Shown here in pieces: positions 1 through 11,566 of a stretch of DNA of 64,000 nt (positions within the stretch are counted from its first letter, which is position 1; each line of letters starts with the position of its first letter). The DNA is from Physcomitrium patens (Eukaryota; Streptophyta; Bryopsida; Funariales; Funariaceae), in NCBI RefSeq assembly GCF_000002425.4, contig NC_037260.1, forward strand, positions 10,403,414 through 10,467,413. Reading direction: 5' to 3'. The notes beneath the pieces are model-generated. The model was not told where the DNA came from and did not search any database. It was given only the letters and a program-made list of their open reading frames with translations. Position numbers and translations under genes: made by a program.

Positions 1-316
1 TTTTACTTATGGCTACACATCATTTCGAACACATTAATAATTGAGCAAATATCTCTCTGGTTTATAGTTCTGTTTTGTACTATCCATCGCTACGATGGAA
101 ACCTTGAAGATAGACGTCTATGAGAGACACTTTGTGGGATTGGTGTGAGCAAGTTATTTTAATGAACACTTGAAATCACTGTTTTATCGATTAATCACAT
201 CGAACTTGTTCATGAAGAGCACGAATGTGGTGGTTGGTATTATTGTCCTGGATTTGTATGCTCCGATGAGATGCTATGCCCTGCTAATGTGAGCTACACT
301 GAATGTTTGAGTGCAG
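1..316 (+). other. Upstream part or intron of the METTL18-like gene
   Basis: No exon can be firmly placed here. A short open stretch from an ATG at 95 to a GT at 143 (16 codons, phase 0) could serve as a first exon, because the next recognised exon at 317 also begins in phase 0. Plant homologues, however, have a longer N-terminus that this would not supply. The true first exon may lie before the window. Confidence 0.3.
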
Positions 317-2588
317 GATGAGGAATCCACGTCGTCTGTGATGGAGCCTGTTGCTCTACAGCGTGGTCTCACGCTTCTCAAGGTATTTGCCACTGTACGA
401 ATTACTTGATTTGAAAAATTTCCTAGACACTACGCCATTTCACATTCAAAGAAGAGTAAAATTTACGTAGCCGTTGACGAATTGCAAAAGCAGCTCATAA
501 ATCTCATGTTACGTTTGGTTATTTTCTTTTTGGTGGCAGAGGCGGGTGAACAGTCAGAGCATTTTCAATTTGCCCTACTCGGACTTGATGCTTGGGAAAT
601 ATGAAGGTATCGTTTGTAATGAATGTCTCATTTCTGGAAATACTGCTCTTGAATGTAGTGTGATCATAATTCTTTCCTGTGATGCTTCCAGACATTAATG
701 TTGTAGATTTATAAATGCTGTATGACACTAGCTTCGACGATATCAAGGTGATGTGTAACGTAATGTCTGGTACAGGAGGGTACAAACTCTGGGATTGTTC
801 CGTTGATCTAGTAGAAACGCTGCGTCGAGAAATCCAAGATGGTCAGCTCTCATTTCGTGGCAAGCGTGTGCTTGAGGTACTCTTCTGACAAGTTTAGTCA
901 GATTTAATAGGCTTGACTTGTAGTTGAATTTTTGGAAAGGATTTTATTCGAAGTGCATTGGTTACCTTGTTGTGATATTGAGACCGACACTCTTGCTGCG
1001 TTTACGATGTCAGTTCTGATGGTCTTCTTGTGTGCTTTCTGTACAGCTTGGTTGTGGACATGGTCTACCCGGAATTTTTGCCTGCTTAAAGGTGAGATAA
1101 AACACGTCAGTAGTTAAATCCGTCTGGTGTTTAAAAGTTGTGCTAGTGTGTGGGACTACCTATCACGTTTCATGATCTTGTCCTGGACTGGGAGGGAATG
1201 ATTGGTGGCAAAATGTTCTGTTTGACCTAGATGCTTATGCCAAACCTCAAGTTCGCATTAGACAGTGATGAAAATGTTTCAGTGATAGAATTCAAGTTTT
1301 CTTTTTGTCAACTTAATTATCTTAAACTTAAGGTTTCTGTTATGTTGGGGGGCAAGTCATACTGAGCGCTGGCGCTACGTCTGTTGCGTGCAACAGGGTG
1401 CATCTAGTGTCCATTTCCAGGACTTTAATGCTGAAGTATTGAGAAATGTTACTACAAAAAATGTGCAAGCCAACCTGGATCAAGCACGAAAGGGTCTCAT
1501 AAGAGTAAACTCGGTCAGTTCTGGTCTTGTAAGAGTAAACTCTGGCCTTTTAAGAGCGAACTCCATCGGTTCCAATGCCGAAATGGCCACATCACACAAG
1601 GGTCTAATTGCAGAGCCTGATGTTCATTACTATGCTGGGGATTGGTCAGATGTGCACAATGTTCTGTCGGCAGTGCGGGTTTCACCTGGAACTACTGACA
1701 TCGGGGATGAAGGAGCCTTCAACTTCATGTTCACTGAAAGTGAATTATATGAGCCTGTGCAAGAGACTGAAATCAGAAGTGGTGGTCTTACTCGCACTGG
1801 CTCTCGAAATCGGCTTGCCAGAAAGCTGTCCGGAAGTCAGGCTTGCGACAGAGGGCACACCAACACTACTCAAGAAGGTGGTTATGACATTATTCTGATG
1901 TCTGAGACTGTCTACTCATTAACGTCACTTCCCAAGCTCTATGAACTTATTAAAAAGGTAAATCCTTGGTTTATTATGTATCACAAATGGTTGCGTTCCT
2001 GATGTTCTGATTGCAGTTGATTTGGAATGCCGTCACCTGCAGTAATTCTTCTAAATGAAGTATCAATAAATTAAAATCATCTTCTGCCTGCAGTGTACAC
2101 GTCCTCCTTATGGAGTTGTGTATTTAGCGGCTAAAAAACACTATGTTGGAGTTGGAGGTGGGACTCGACAATTTAAGCGTCTAGTTGAGGAGGACGAGTA
2201 TGGTACGTATTTGGGAACTTGGAAATCCAGCATTTGTTGTTTCAACTATTAGGTCAGTGGACCACATTATGCACACGGTAAAACGATATTAAGACAGCTT
2301 GATTGATTCTTTTCGAGTAGTTGCGTGTTGTGCATCTTCGAATTTCTGTTTGTGACATCGCTTAACAATCACAAACATGATATACCACCACTAAGTTTCA
2401 TGGCAATTAAATTCATGTGTGCACAGAGCTATATTTAATTAAAGTAGACATTTTAGTTGCACTTGTAATGAGTTGATTGGTTGTCTCTCTTCAATCCTTA
2501 TGCAGGACCTATGGCAGCACATCTTGTTGCTGATTTTGCGGACAATTCCTCGAATGTTCGAGAAGTATGGAAATTCTTCTTCAGGTGA
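317..2588 (+). CDS. METTL18/HPM1-like protein-histidine methyltransferase (5' end unresolved)
   Basis: Seven exons join in frame: 317-382, 540-606, 776-876, 1047-1091, 1397-1957, 2094-2202 and 2506-2588 (stop TGA), all GT-AG. They give 343 residues beyond an unplaced start; as I recall them, plant homologues have about 350. The SAM-binding motif LELGCGHGLPG spans the third and fourth exons, followed by GASSVHFQDFNAEVL. The C-terminal part has GGYDIILMSETVYS, RPPYGVVYLAAKKHYVG and the ending VREVWKFFFR, as in plant members. Family knowledge: yeast Hpm1 and human METTL18 methylate a histidine of ribosomal protein uL3 (RPL3). That substrate is inferred here. The large exon carries a short degenerate repeat (RVNS/RANS, about 1495-1575). 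An AATAAA at 2965-2970 is a possible poly(A) signal. Confidence 0.9.
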
Positions 2589-5404
2589 CTTAACAATTTC
2601 AAGAAGTACGTGATATGCTTACATTATGCAGGGAGCAAATTAAAGGAGGTGGAGGTTTATTGAAACTGTTGAGGACTCATTATGTTTTATCGTTGGACTG
2701 TTGCGCATCAGTTATGAAGTCCATTGCTGCCAGTGGCTACAATTTTGGAAGTAATTACTTTGGTAGAATTGTATAGTTGCCTATATAGTCCATTCCTCTT
2801 CCTTAAAGGGATGTACTTGAAGGTTCACGTTTTAGAGCAACAAGATTGTCGAAATTCACAGCCCATGGAAATATTGCGGATGTCATTATCCCAGAACTCA
2901 CCAGCGTCTTCCATTTCTTTATCAATCGAGGTTTACCAGCCGAGTGCATGTCCTAAGTCTTAGCAATAAAGGCAGTAACATACCTGCAGTCTGGTTGCGA
3001 GTAGGTTAAGGTGCAAATGTCATCAAAACTCGTTGATCAGTGTTTGTCTTTCAGCAGTTCTAGGTGTTGTCTTCAGAGAATCGTATTAGTCGGCAGCCTA
3101 GTGCAACTGTTCTCGACAAATTATTTCTTCACCATTCTTTCAGTTCACGCATCATGAGCCATCATGAGAAAAATGCTTTTGAAATCAGCAGTTTACTGCC
3201 AATAAGTCTTCATTCCTAGTTATTGTCTGAACTTGAGTGAAAAGTAGTGGAAAGCATGGACAGGAAACGAGATATTCGTTCTTCAGATGCTTGTTTCTGT
3301 TCATTACATACTGTAAAGTAGCAGATTTCTTAATAGTTCGATAATCTATATTTCCTTGCATCAACCTTCAATCAGGAATAAAAAGATCATAGCAATAATT
3401 CTTCTGTTCTCAACGTCCCCGTTCAACTTTCTTTCTTTGTTCAACAACATTATTTTGTACCCACCATGTCAAAATTATTATAGGGTGAACTCCATTAACC
3501 TTGCATGGAGTTGCCTGAGCTGCATCTCAGTTTTATTTTTGTGTTGAAGGTAGCTTAAACCTTTATGGCCAATAGGAAAGTCTTCCTGAGGCACATGTTC
3601 AGAATGATGGACTGTGACTCACAATTTCTTGAGGAATGTCCAGTGAATTGGTCACTTGTTGAAAAGGCACATACATACATGTGGTTGGAGCTTTGAATGA
3701 AGATTTTGCACCAGAAGGGTCTCAATAAATATAGAAAAAAAAAATGCATTTTTTATTTCTAAAAAATGTTCCCAACAATGACACTCTGGCATGTTTAGGT
3801 GTCCTATGTTCTACTTTGTGGGAAGCAGCTCTGACCCATATATGCCATACATAAATGTGCAGAGGTAACTGACAAAAAACAGAAAAACAGAAAAGAGAAA
3901 AGAAAAACAACATAGGACATGGACAAAATGCAATGTCATCTTCTAGTTCTCAGTTCTGACATGGGACTACCACCAGGATTGTTTATTTCTTTATGGCATA
4001 TTTTGCATGAGCTAGAACATGCATGCATTTGCAGGGTGTATGAATCTGCCTTGTGTTGTTGGGTCCCTAAGGGTTGAGAATTTGTCACTGGTCCAGAACC
4101 ATTTCACTTCAACTTGATGCAAAGCACTTCCCTTTTGGGTTCACTTTGAGCATTTTTCCACACCTAACATGCAATTTGTTTGTGCCAATCTGCCCTTGAA
4201 GTCCTTAAATTATATGGTAGTTTACTGTAACCCACACCTTCCATGCTGACCTAATTTGCAGCAACAAATTCATCTCACTAATGTTTGATTGCCCATTTGT
4301 TCTTATTACACAATATGCCTATTGCCTCTCCTCTCACAACTTAAGCTTCACATTCAATCATGTAATCACCTTCAATTACATTGAATTGCATAAAAAGAAT
4401 GAGTTCTATGAACTCTCTATATCATTAATTGCTATAAATATTGATGTAGCAACAAATATTGATTCTCCATCCTTGCTATAAATTGACTAAATCTACAACA
4501 TGCAACACGTTTGAACTTGAAAAATTAATTTGTTAAAATAAATTAGAATGAAATTTTGCTCTTATTATGCAATACACTTGTTGACCTTCCTCTCTCACAA
4601 CTCGCACCTCACATTCAATTGCACATTCACCTTCAATCACATTTAGTCATAGGAAAAAGAAATGAGCCTTGTAAACTCCTTGTGTCATTGATTGCTAAGA
4701 TAATATAATATTGTTAATAATAATCAATGTCATTAATATAATATCATTCATTATAATGTTGTTGATGGCAATGTAGACAAAGTTTCACCTTGTTTAAAGC
4801 ATCATTTAAAGTGTAATAAAATGAATTAATGATAGACAATTCAATCTACCATGTTTGCATTGGAATTTGATTTGAACCATAATGGTTTCAAAATAAAATT
4901 TTGCATGACTCAAGATAGTGTTTCTAGCTCTATCATATGAGAGAATGTACAATTAATAGTTGCAACAGATAACCTCCACATTCATGTTGAACATCCACCT
5001 CACTCTAGATTCTTCTTACTCGTATATTTTCTTTACCTTGCATCCAAATATAATATCAAAAATAAGTAATCATTTGGCATACTCAACCAATTTTTAACAC
5101 CATTGAGCTGGAAACAATGTAGTACACAACACCCTATGTGTTGGGCCAAGCTTCATTGCCATTTATGTTCTCATTGACATAATTAAAGCTCAAAGTCAAA
5201 CGTGCACTTGGCAAAATCTCATAGCTTACGCCTCCCCTCATGTGTTTGATTGCTTGCTTTTCTCTGAATTATTGAACTTCACCTTCAATTGCAATCACTT
5301 ATATAAAAAAAATTGCAGCTTCAATTGTATTTTCAATTGTATTTAGTCATAGAACTGCAGAAGAAAAATAAATAAATAAATAAATAAAAATGAGCCATGT
5401 AAAC
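2589..5404. other. Intergenic DNA after the METTL18-like gene
   Basis: No gene is supported. The first 400 bases are probably 3' UTR. From about 4280 the sequence is AT-rich and contains degenerate copies of one repeat (listed separately). Open stretches here lack codon-like character or homology I can recognise. Confidence 0.5.
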
Positions 5405-5420
5405 TCCCTATGAATTCCAT
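4280..5420. repeat. Three degenerate copies of a dispersed repeat
   Basis: Related blocks lie near 4280-4480, 4555-4700 and 5235-5420. Each has a run like CTCACAACTT, CACATTCAATTGCA, CACCTTCAATCACATTTA, then (A)n with ATGAG and TGTAAACTCC. The spacing is irregular, so this is a local cluster rather than a tight tandem array. Family unknown. Confidence 0.5.
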
Positions 5421-5571
5421 GTGAACTTTGGGGGGTCGTGGTTCACATGAAGCTGTGTGCGGACTTTCTGAGCAATGCGGAAGAGAATCGTATCTGGACC
5501 TGCAATCGAAGAGTAACAAGGAGCTGAAGCAGGCTGGAAAGAAGCTGCTGATGATGCGTACCATTGTACAA
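5421..5571 (+). pseudogene. Unrecognised open stretch, possible exon remnant
   Basis: An open frame of about 49 codons without an ATG ends at a TGA near 5571. It includes CGRESYLDLQSKSNKELKQA followed by GKKLLMMRT. The composition is more gene-like (charged residues, mixed GC) than the AT-rich flanks. I do not recognise the protein. It may be a decayed exon or chance. Confidence 0.2.
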
Positions 5572-6716
5572 TGACGACTGAGACAATTGTTCATGAGATG
5601 CTATGTGGTGATTTCTCTGAGTTTAGAACACTTTCAACGAGTGCGTGGCAAGGTTTTGCTTATTTGTGATTACTACATTGGCTCCAAAATGGACGTACAA
5701 TTCCACTTTAGGCTAACAAAAGGCCTTGCCGTCTTTACAGACGCCTTGAGTTGACTGAACTGTCTTTGGATTGCTAAAAAAATCATACAGATTCTACTTC
5801 GGTATCACACTTTGACTATGAGCATTGCTGTTACAAGGTTCAATTATTTCTGGCAAGGTTCTGTTCACAAAAAAATTGAGTCTAAAGAAAGGGTTACTTC
5901 CTTGCAGACACAAAACAGCCCCCACAAAAAACCTTCTGGTAATGTAATACTAGACTGGAGACCAGAACGACGTAAGAATTTAGTGGCAACATCAAAATCT
6001 TTGTACTGTTACTGGGCAACAGAGTTCCCAGTGTTTCAGATGTTAGAAACCTACACTATAAAGACTCAGAAATCCTCTCGGAAACCTACTCTGAAAACAT
6101 AGATCAAGTTGCCATGCCATCTACTAAAACACACGGTATGGGACATACTACTCAAAAAGAACAAAAAAAGAAAAACCCACGGTAACCAACACAATTCAAA
6201 CGATGCAAAACAACAGAAGACTTAAATCCTCGCCAAAAAACAACATGGGATGATGCCATCAAAGAAGGTTTCAGAATGTTAATAGCATCAAAAGCCCCAC
6301 AGACGTTGAGATCGATGCCGATCTAATCTGCAACCTTGAAAGATCACTCGTCAAATTTCTCCTAATCTGATGACAACAGGACCTGATTTAAGCACACGGT
6401 CAGTTACATCGATCCATATCCAGGACTAAGAAATTTGAAAAGCTTCTATAGAAACTTCATTCTGCGGCTATAACCTCATCACATCAGCATTCCATTCAAG
6501 CGATACAAAAACTTGCCCTGAAACTCCTAGGTATTAAAATACCATCTTATGATTACAAATGAATTTAACTAAACAACAATCACTGAAAGGATATCTGTGG
6601 TTGAATGAACAGTAAAGAATTTGATGGTATATAAACATTTGAGACTGGTATTAACTGTAGGCATGTGTAGGAAAAGTACATGCATTTATCGACTAAGGTA
6701 AAAACGACTCAGCCTT
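5572..6716. other. Spacer and probable RPN2 3' UTR
   Basis: No gene is supported. The part next to 6716 should include the 3' UTR of the minus-strand RPN2 gene. A 96-codon plus-strand frame at 5812-6102 has no recognisable homology and is not annotated. Confidence 0.4.
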
Positions 6717-9700
6717 TCAAGGAACATATTCAAAAGGCTCAGGGGGAGGAGGTTCATTATCCTCCACAGCTATAGCTGTGGCATTGGTATTAGCATGCGC
6801 TGTTCCTGCACCACCTGCAGACAAAGGCGTGTCTGTGGATACCAGCTCTACTGGTTCCGAAGGTGTCAAATCTCTCAACATCACAAAGCCCGAAGGAGCT
6901 CGCTTCAACTTCAAAGGTGCATATCTTGAGTCTTCTCTGAACTTGATGAATTTCTCTTGCGCAGGCACCACACGTGCAGGGTTGCTCAAAACTTCTGACG
7001 AGGGCTCTACAACGACAGCCTTCTTCTGTGTTCCACCATCTACATCCATTGCATTCTCGTCTTTGGCTGCATGAGTAGAATCTTTATCACCATCCACCAG
7101 CCCTTCAGCTTTGGAGGAAGACGAACCTGCACCAGCTTCATGACCGGTAGCCTTGCTGGCTTTAGCTTCTGCTTCCCTCTTCGCACCTCTGACTTTGGCT
7201 CGGTTGGAAGTGGAAAGGACAGCAGTCGGCAGCTTCACAGCAGAGGTGGCAGCAGGAGGAGCCACAGAGGGAGGATATCCGAAAAGGGATGGCTTAGTTT
7301 CAGAAACAAAGTTGAACTTCGGCATTCTTAGTTCTTCATTCAAACCTATGAAAGCTGTAGGGGCGAACGACAAACTGATGAAGTAAATCAGTGGATACCA
7401 GTACCAAAACTGGCTAAAAACGGCCATTCCCACAACAGCAGTCACACGGTCATGCCCTGTACGAGACTGCAACATGATAGCAACATTCCGACCTCCTGCA
7501 TCTAAAATTCCCTGCGCAAGGATAGCTCCCATCTTGCTCATGGTCTCTTCATGCTTGTCATTGATAATTTTCTCAAGTTGTCTCCTGAAAGTAGCCACGC
7601 GTGGCTCTCGTGCCTCCGTCGTTTGAAGAAGAACCATAGCCATAGCTATGAGCGCACCCTGACGAACAAAATCTACTGCATCGGATGTAAGAGGCTCCAA
7701 CAAGGAGATAGCTTCACTAGAACCTGAACCAGCGCATGAAATACCTACAGCCATTGCTGCCCCATACCTTACATGCGCATTGTAAGACTCCGAGAGCAAA
7801 GATACAATTCGAGGAGTCTGTTCAGGTTCTGAACAGAGAACAAACCCTAACGCCAAAACTGCGGTCCTCCTTACGTCGTCACTAACATCCGAGACCGCAA
7901 AATGCAGTAACCGCCGGATCGCACTGTTATTAGCAGTGCCGCGATACGCCATGGCCAGGGCATACATACCACCATAACGCAAAATAGGATCCTGGTCCCT
8001 GGTCATTTGCTCGATTAGTGTGTCTGCCTCCTCTTCGCGTCCATACACAACCAGTGCAATACCGAGAGCCAAACCACGAATAATCTTCTCGTGCTGTGTA
8101 TCATGTGCATACGCCAACATTTCTGTTGCTTTTTCACTGGCTGTACCAACCATCAGCAACCCCATGGCTATACCAGCTGCTTCCCCTGCTACAGCACTAT
8201 CGGTATAAAGGACATTTTTCACATCTTCATAGATTTCCTCATCAGCTGTGCCAAGAGCTGCTAGGCCTAACCCCAAGCAAGCTCCGTGTTGAATTACTTC
8301 ATTACTTGTATTTCGCAAACTTTCCAACAGAAACTGTTTGATACCCTCACCGTGATTAGCATGGATCAACCCTAGAGCATACAAAGCTCCTCCCTCAGAA
8401 TAAGGACTTCCACCACCAGTTCCTCCATTCTGTGGTAGGTAAGGGGCCATCAAGGATCTTCCTTGTTGATGGTGACCCCGATGAATAACACCTAGTCCAG
8501 CTGTGGCACTAAACTTTGCCCAATTTGTAGCTCTCTTCAGCCAGTCTAAGTTCTCTCGCAAGAAAGTATCAACCGTGGTACCCGCATGCATGAGGGCATT
8601 AGAATAAATAGTTGCACTGTGGCAAACGCTATTCCGCATCTCCACAGACTGTTTAATGGTCTTCAGTATCAAAAGATCTGACCTATTGTGACTATAAAGA
8701 AACTGCAAAGTCAAACTAATAGGAGTCTCTCCGGACAAGATACCTTTCAATTTCGTTAACCTCTCGGTATACGATGTCCTTTCTTCTACCGGTGGTGCTG
8801 AAACATCAGCAGATTCCTCTGCTGCATAACTTCCCAACAATGGCTCCGTCAGATCAGAGTCCATGGCCGTAGGACCACCATCCGTCATGGCACTGATTCC
8901 ATTTCCACGGGTTCCCTGGATTAACCCTCCATTCGTAACGCTCAGTGGGGCGGAGCTAGAAGCACTCGTTGATTCAGGCAAAAGGTCCCTTACATTCAAA
9001 AGAAATTTCTGATACTCATTTTCAAATAAGTCGAAGGCTATCTGGTACGCCAATAATGCTTCGCTTTTATCCCCTTTCAAAAGCTTGTCCAAAATAGCAG
9101 CAACATCAGCTGGCTCATCCAAGAACATAAGGCACTGACATATGCTTAAATAGTCAGGCTGCTGAAGCCCTTGATAGCTTTTAACCAAAAGTCGCAAAAC
9201 TTCATGTCGAAATTCACGCCTACTTACAAATGTCTGAGACAAACGAAGGCAGTACGAGAGCATGGCAGAAGCGTTCTCACTCCTAATAATCGATTCTTCT
9301 AGCTTATCAAGTCGCCTGCACTCCAACGCAACCCCAACAGCCTGCTGAAATTTACCATCCTGCATACACTTATCCAGCATCCGCTCGACAATCGCGACCA
9401 ACCGGGGATCTAAGGCAGTCTTTTCCGACTCATTCGATTCGGCCGCCTTCACGCTAAGCAATATATACTCATCCACACATTTGGTCACGAGCGTCTGCAC
9501 ATACTCCGTGTCCTCCGACACATCGAACAGCGGTCCAGCCCCCAAAGCATACGTGAGCGAGTCATTGAGCTCTCCTAAGTAGTAGAACACCTTGGACGCC
9601 ACCAACGCGGCCAACTGACGCTCGTAAAACGTATCGTCCTCATACAAAGACTCAATCGCCGAGATGTTGGTTGATATCTCCGGCCAAAAATTGTCCACCA

Positions 9701-9794
9701 GCACATTCAGATTCTTGAGCGCATGCAACTTCAGCGTGGGATGCGACTCCTGCAGCATGGCCAGCAGGCCGCTCGCCGTGCTCACCACCGTCAT
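6717..9794 (-). CDS. RPN2: 26S proteasome non-ATPase regulatory subunit RPN2 (PSMD1)
   Basis: A single uninterrupted frame of 1025 residues; Arabidopsis RPN2a has about 1004. RPN2 is a scaffold of the 19S base. It links the ATPase ring to the lid and to the ubiquitin receptor Rpn13, in cytosol and nucleus. Residues 1-280 are the helical N-terminal region and 280-340 a variable acidic linker. Residues 430-790 hold the proteasome/cyclosome repeats, visible as recurring G-x-ALG units such as [34 protein letters not shown] and [32 protein letters not shown] follows near 794, then a charged Ala/Lys-rich linker. The last residues, [11 protein letters not shown], resemble the Rpn13-binding tail of human PSMD1 (PEPFEYIDD). 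The start [14 protein letters not shown] aligns with the plant N-terminus. The lack of introns over 3 kb is unusual, since Arabidopsis RPN2 genes have several. Confidence 0.97.
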   Translation of the reverse strand: MTVVSTASGLLAMLQESHPTLKLHALKNLNVLVDNFWPEISTNISAIESLYEDDTFYERQLAALVASKVFYYLGELNDSLTYALGAGPLFDVSEDTEYVQTLVTKCVDEYILLSVKAAESNESEKTALDPRLVAIVERMLDKCMQDGKFQQAVGVALECRRLDKLEESIIRSENASAMLSYCLRLSQTFVSRREFRHEVLRLLVKSYQGLQQPDYLSICQCLMFLDEPADVAAILDKLLKGDKSEALLAYQIAFDLFENEYQKFLLNVRDLLPESTSASSSAPLSVTNGGLIQGTRGNGISAMTDGGPTAMDSDLTEPLLGSYAAEESADVSAPPVEERTSYTERLTKLKGILSGETPISLTLQFLYSHNRSDLLILKTIKQSVEMRNSVCHSATIYSNALMHAGTTVDTFLRENLDWLKRATNWAKFSATAGLGVIHRGHHQQGRSLMAPYLPQNGGTGGGSPYSEGGALYALGLIHANHGEGIKQFLLESLRNTSNEVIQHGACLGLGLAALGTADEEIYEDVKNVLYTDSAVAGEAAGIAMGLLMVGTASEKATEMLAYAHDTQHEKIIRGLALGIALVVYGREEEADTLIEQMTRDQDPILRYGGMYALAMAYRGTANNSAIRRLLHFAVSDVSDDVRRTAVLALGFVLCSEPEQTPRIVSLLSESYNAHVRYGAAMAVGISCAGSGSSEAISLLEPLTSDAVDFVRQGALIAMAMVLLQTTEAREPRVATFRRQLEKIINDKHEETMSKMGAILAQGILDAGGRNVAIMLQSRTGHDRVTAVVGMAVFSQFWYWYPLIYFISLSFAPTAFIGLNEELRMPKFNFVSETKPSLFGYPPSVAPPAATSAVKLPTAVLSTSNRAKVRGAKREAEAKASKATGHEAGAGSSSSKAEGLVDGDKDSTHAAKDENAMDVDGGTQKKAVVVEPSSEVLSNPARVVPAQEKFIKFREDSRYAPLKLKRAPSGFVMLRDLTPSEPVELVSTDTPLSAGGAGTAHANTNATAIAVEDNEPPPPEPFEYVP

Positions 9795-10260
9795 GATGGT
9801 ACCGAGAACTCCTCCACCACCACTTCTTTTACGTTGTGTTTCTTCCTCACCCCTTGCAACCCTTCCTCCGTCCTATCGAACAAACACGATGCGCAGAGCA
9901 AAAACACCCCTCCGAATGATCGCATACAACCCTCCCACCACCACCAGCAATAATAACATAACACGGCTCCTCCGAGAATTGGAAGAGAAAATAAGTGAAG
10001 TGATGGACAAGGAAACAACACCAGAGCGCTCTTCCACAAGGTTTGCGATCCTGGGATGCGAGACCTGACTTCTCTAAACCCTAACTTATTAAGGTTCCAA
10101 AGCTTGTTACGAAGCCACGACACAGTCGGTCCCCGTCTCCGTCCTCAAAGTACTGCGCCGAGATATGCAGTTCAACAGCTTCTGTTCAAACCTTCGCGTA
10201 CCTTTTCCTGTCGTTTCGCTTTTCCTCCGGAAAAAGTAACTTCGAAACTCTGAAAGATAG
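9795..10260 (-). promoter_or_regulatory. RPN2 leader and promoter region with a telo-box
   Basis: This GC-richer segment lies directly upstream of the RPN2 start. It contains AAACCCTAA at 10076-10084, about 285 bases upstream of the ATG. Telo-boxes of this sequence are known in plant promoters and leaders of ribosomal, translation and proteasome genes, often with site II elements. The function here is inferred from position only. Short frames in both directions over this region are not supported as genes. Confidence 0.45.
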
Positions 10261-11534
10261 CGTAGAGTTGATTCTACGTTGTTAATAACTCATGAGACAT
10301 ACCAATTTACACATTGCAATCACACAGCCAGTTTTTTTTTTTTTTTTTTTTTAATTTTTAGTGATTTTTTTGGTAATTAGCTCGAAAAAATATATTGAAA
10401 ATAAAGTACTTCAAACGTAAAAACAAAAAGATTTAAACAGATTTTAAGAATTTGGAGATAGATACTTTGGTAATGTAAATTGCCAAAGTATCTTTGAGGT
10501 TTAAAATTTTGATCATAAAAAATATTTTTGAATAACACTTTCTTTTCATGAGAAAAACATTTTGAATGTTTTACTAAACAATTTTTTTTGTACTTTTTGA
10601 GCATACAGATATGTATATATCTGTATATCTTCCTTTTTAATGTACATCTTTATTTATTTATTTACTAAGCCTCTTAAAATTTACAATACTTTTTTAATCT
10701 ATTTAACAAATAAGAGAATATTGTTATATATTATTCTAATAAAAATTTAAAATACATATATTATTCAAATATCTCACAAAACATATATATATATATATAT
10801 ATATATTGTTGCTAATGTCACAACAATTTTTTCTATTATCACCACAACTTACCATCCATCACATGTCATCACATTTTTATTTTATTTATTTATTTTTTAT
10901 TATTTTTGATTGTGGTACAAATTGCCCTAAACTTAAGTTGTACACCATAATACACTTTAAGGAGCACTAAAATGCACATCTATAAAAAATGTGCATTACA
11001 TCCATTGTGATGTGCCATGCAAGTTTAAAGCAACTTGTGGTGGTGGCATTAGCAAGAACTATGATAACATGTAGGAAATGACATACTATGGTGATAGTAG
11101 CAAGAAATATGGTGACAATAATAACATACTATATATAGGTATATATAATTTTAAAACCAAATATTACATAAATAATTATTTCTTGTGTTCAAAAGTTTTT
11201 ATTGTAAAAGTTTTAATATATATATATATATAACCTTATGCATTGCAAGTATTCTTTCATTTTTTAATTTTTGTATCATTCTACTAGTATTTATTTATTT
11301 TTCTGCAATCTATGTTTTGTGTTGATTAATTATAGTTTGATCCTTTGGCTTGAAATTGTTAATTTTTTGTAATAATAAAATTTATTTTCATTATTTAACT
11401 ACAAAAAATACTTAGCATTATAAACTAACAAATTAAAGTCTAACTTTGTCATTGTATGCTATATACAGTTAATCAATTTACAACATATCTAAATTTAATG
11501 AGTTTATGGATGATCAAATTGGTTTTTTTCCTCT

Positions 11535-11566
<32 letters not shown>

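Noticed and set aside
2633-2778. Open stretch of about 49 codons after the METTL18 stop, following an AG
   Set aside because: The METTL18 protein already ends as its homologues do (WKFFFR). A further exon would have to skip the natural stop, and the peptide has no recognised match.
5812-6102. 96-codon plus-strand frame before RPN2
   Set aside because: No recognisable homology, no splice context, and it lies in the probable 3' UTR of RPN2 on the other strand.
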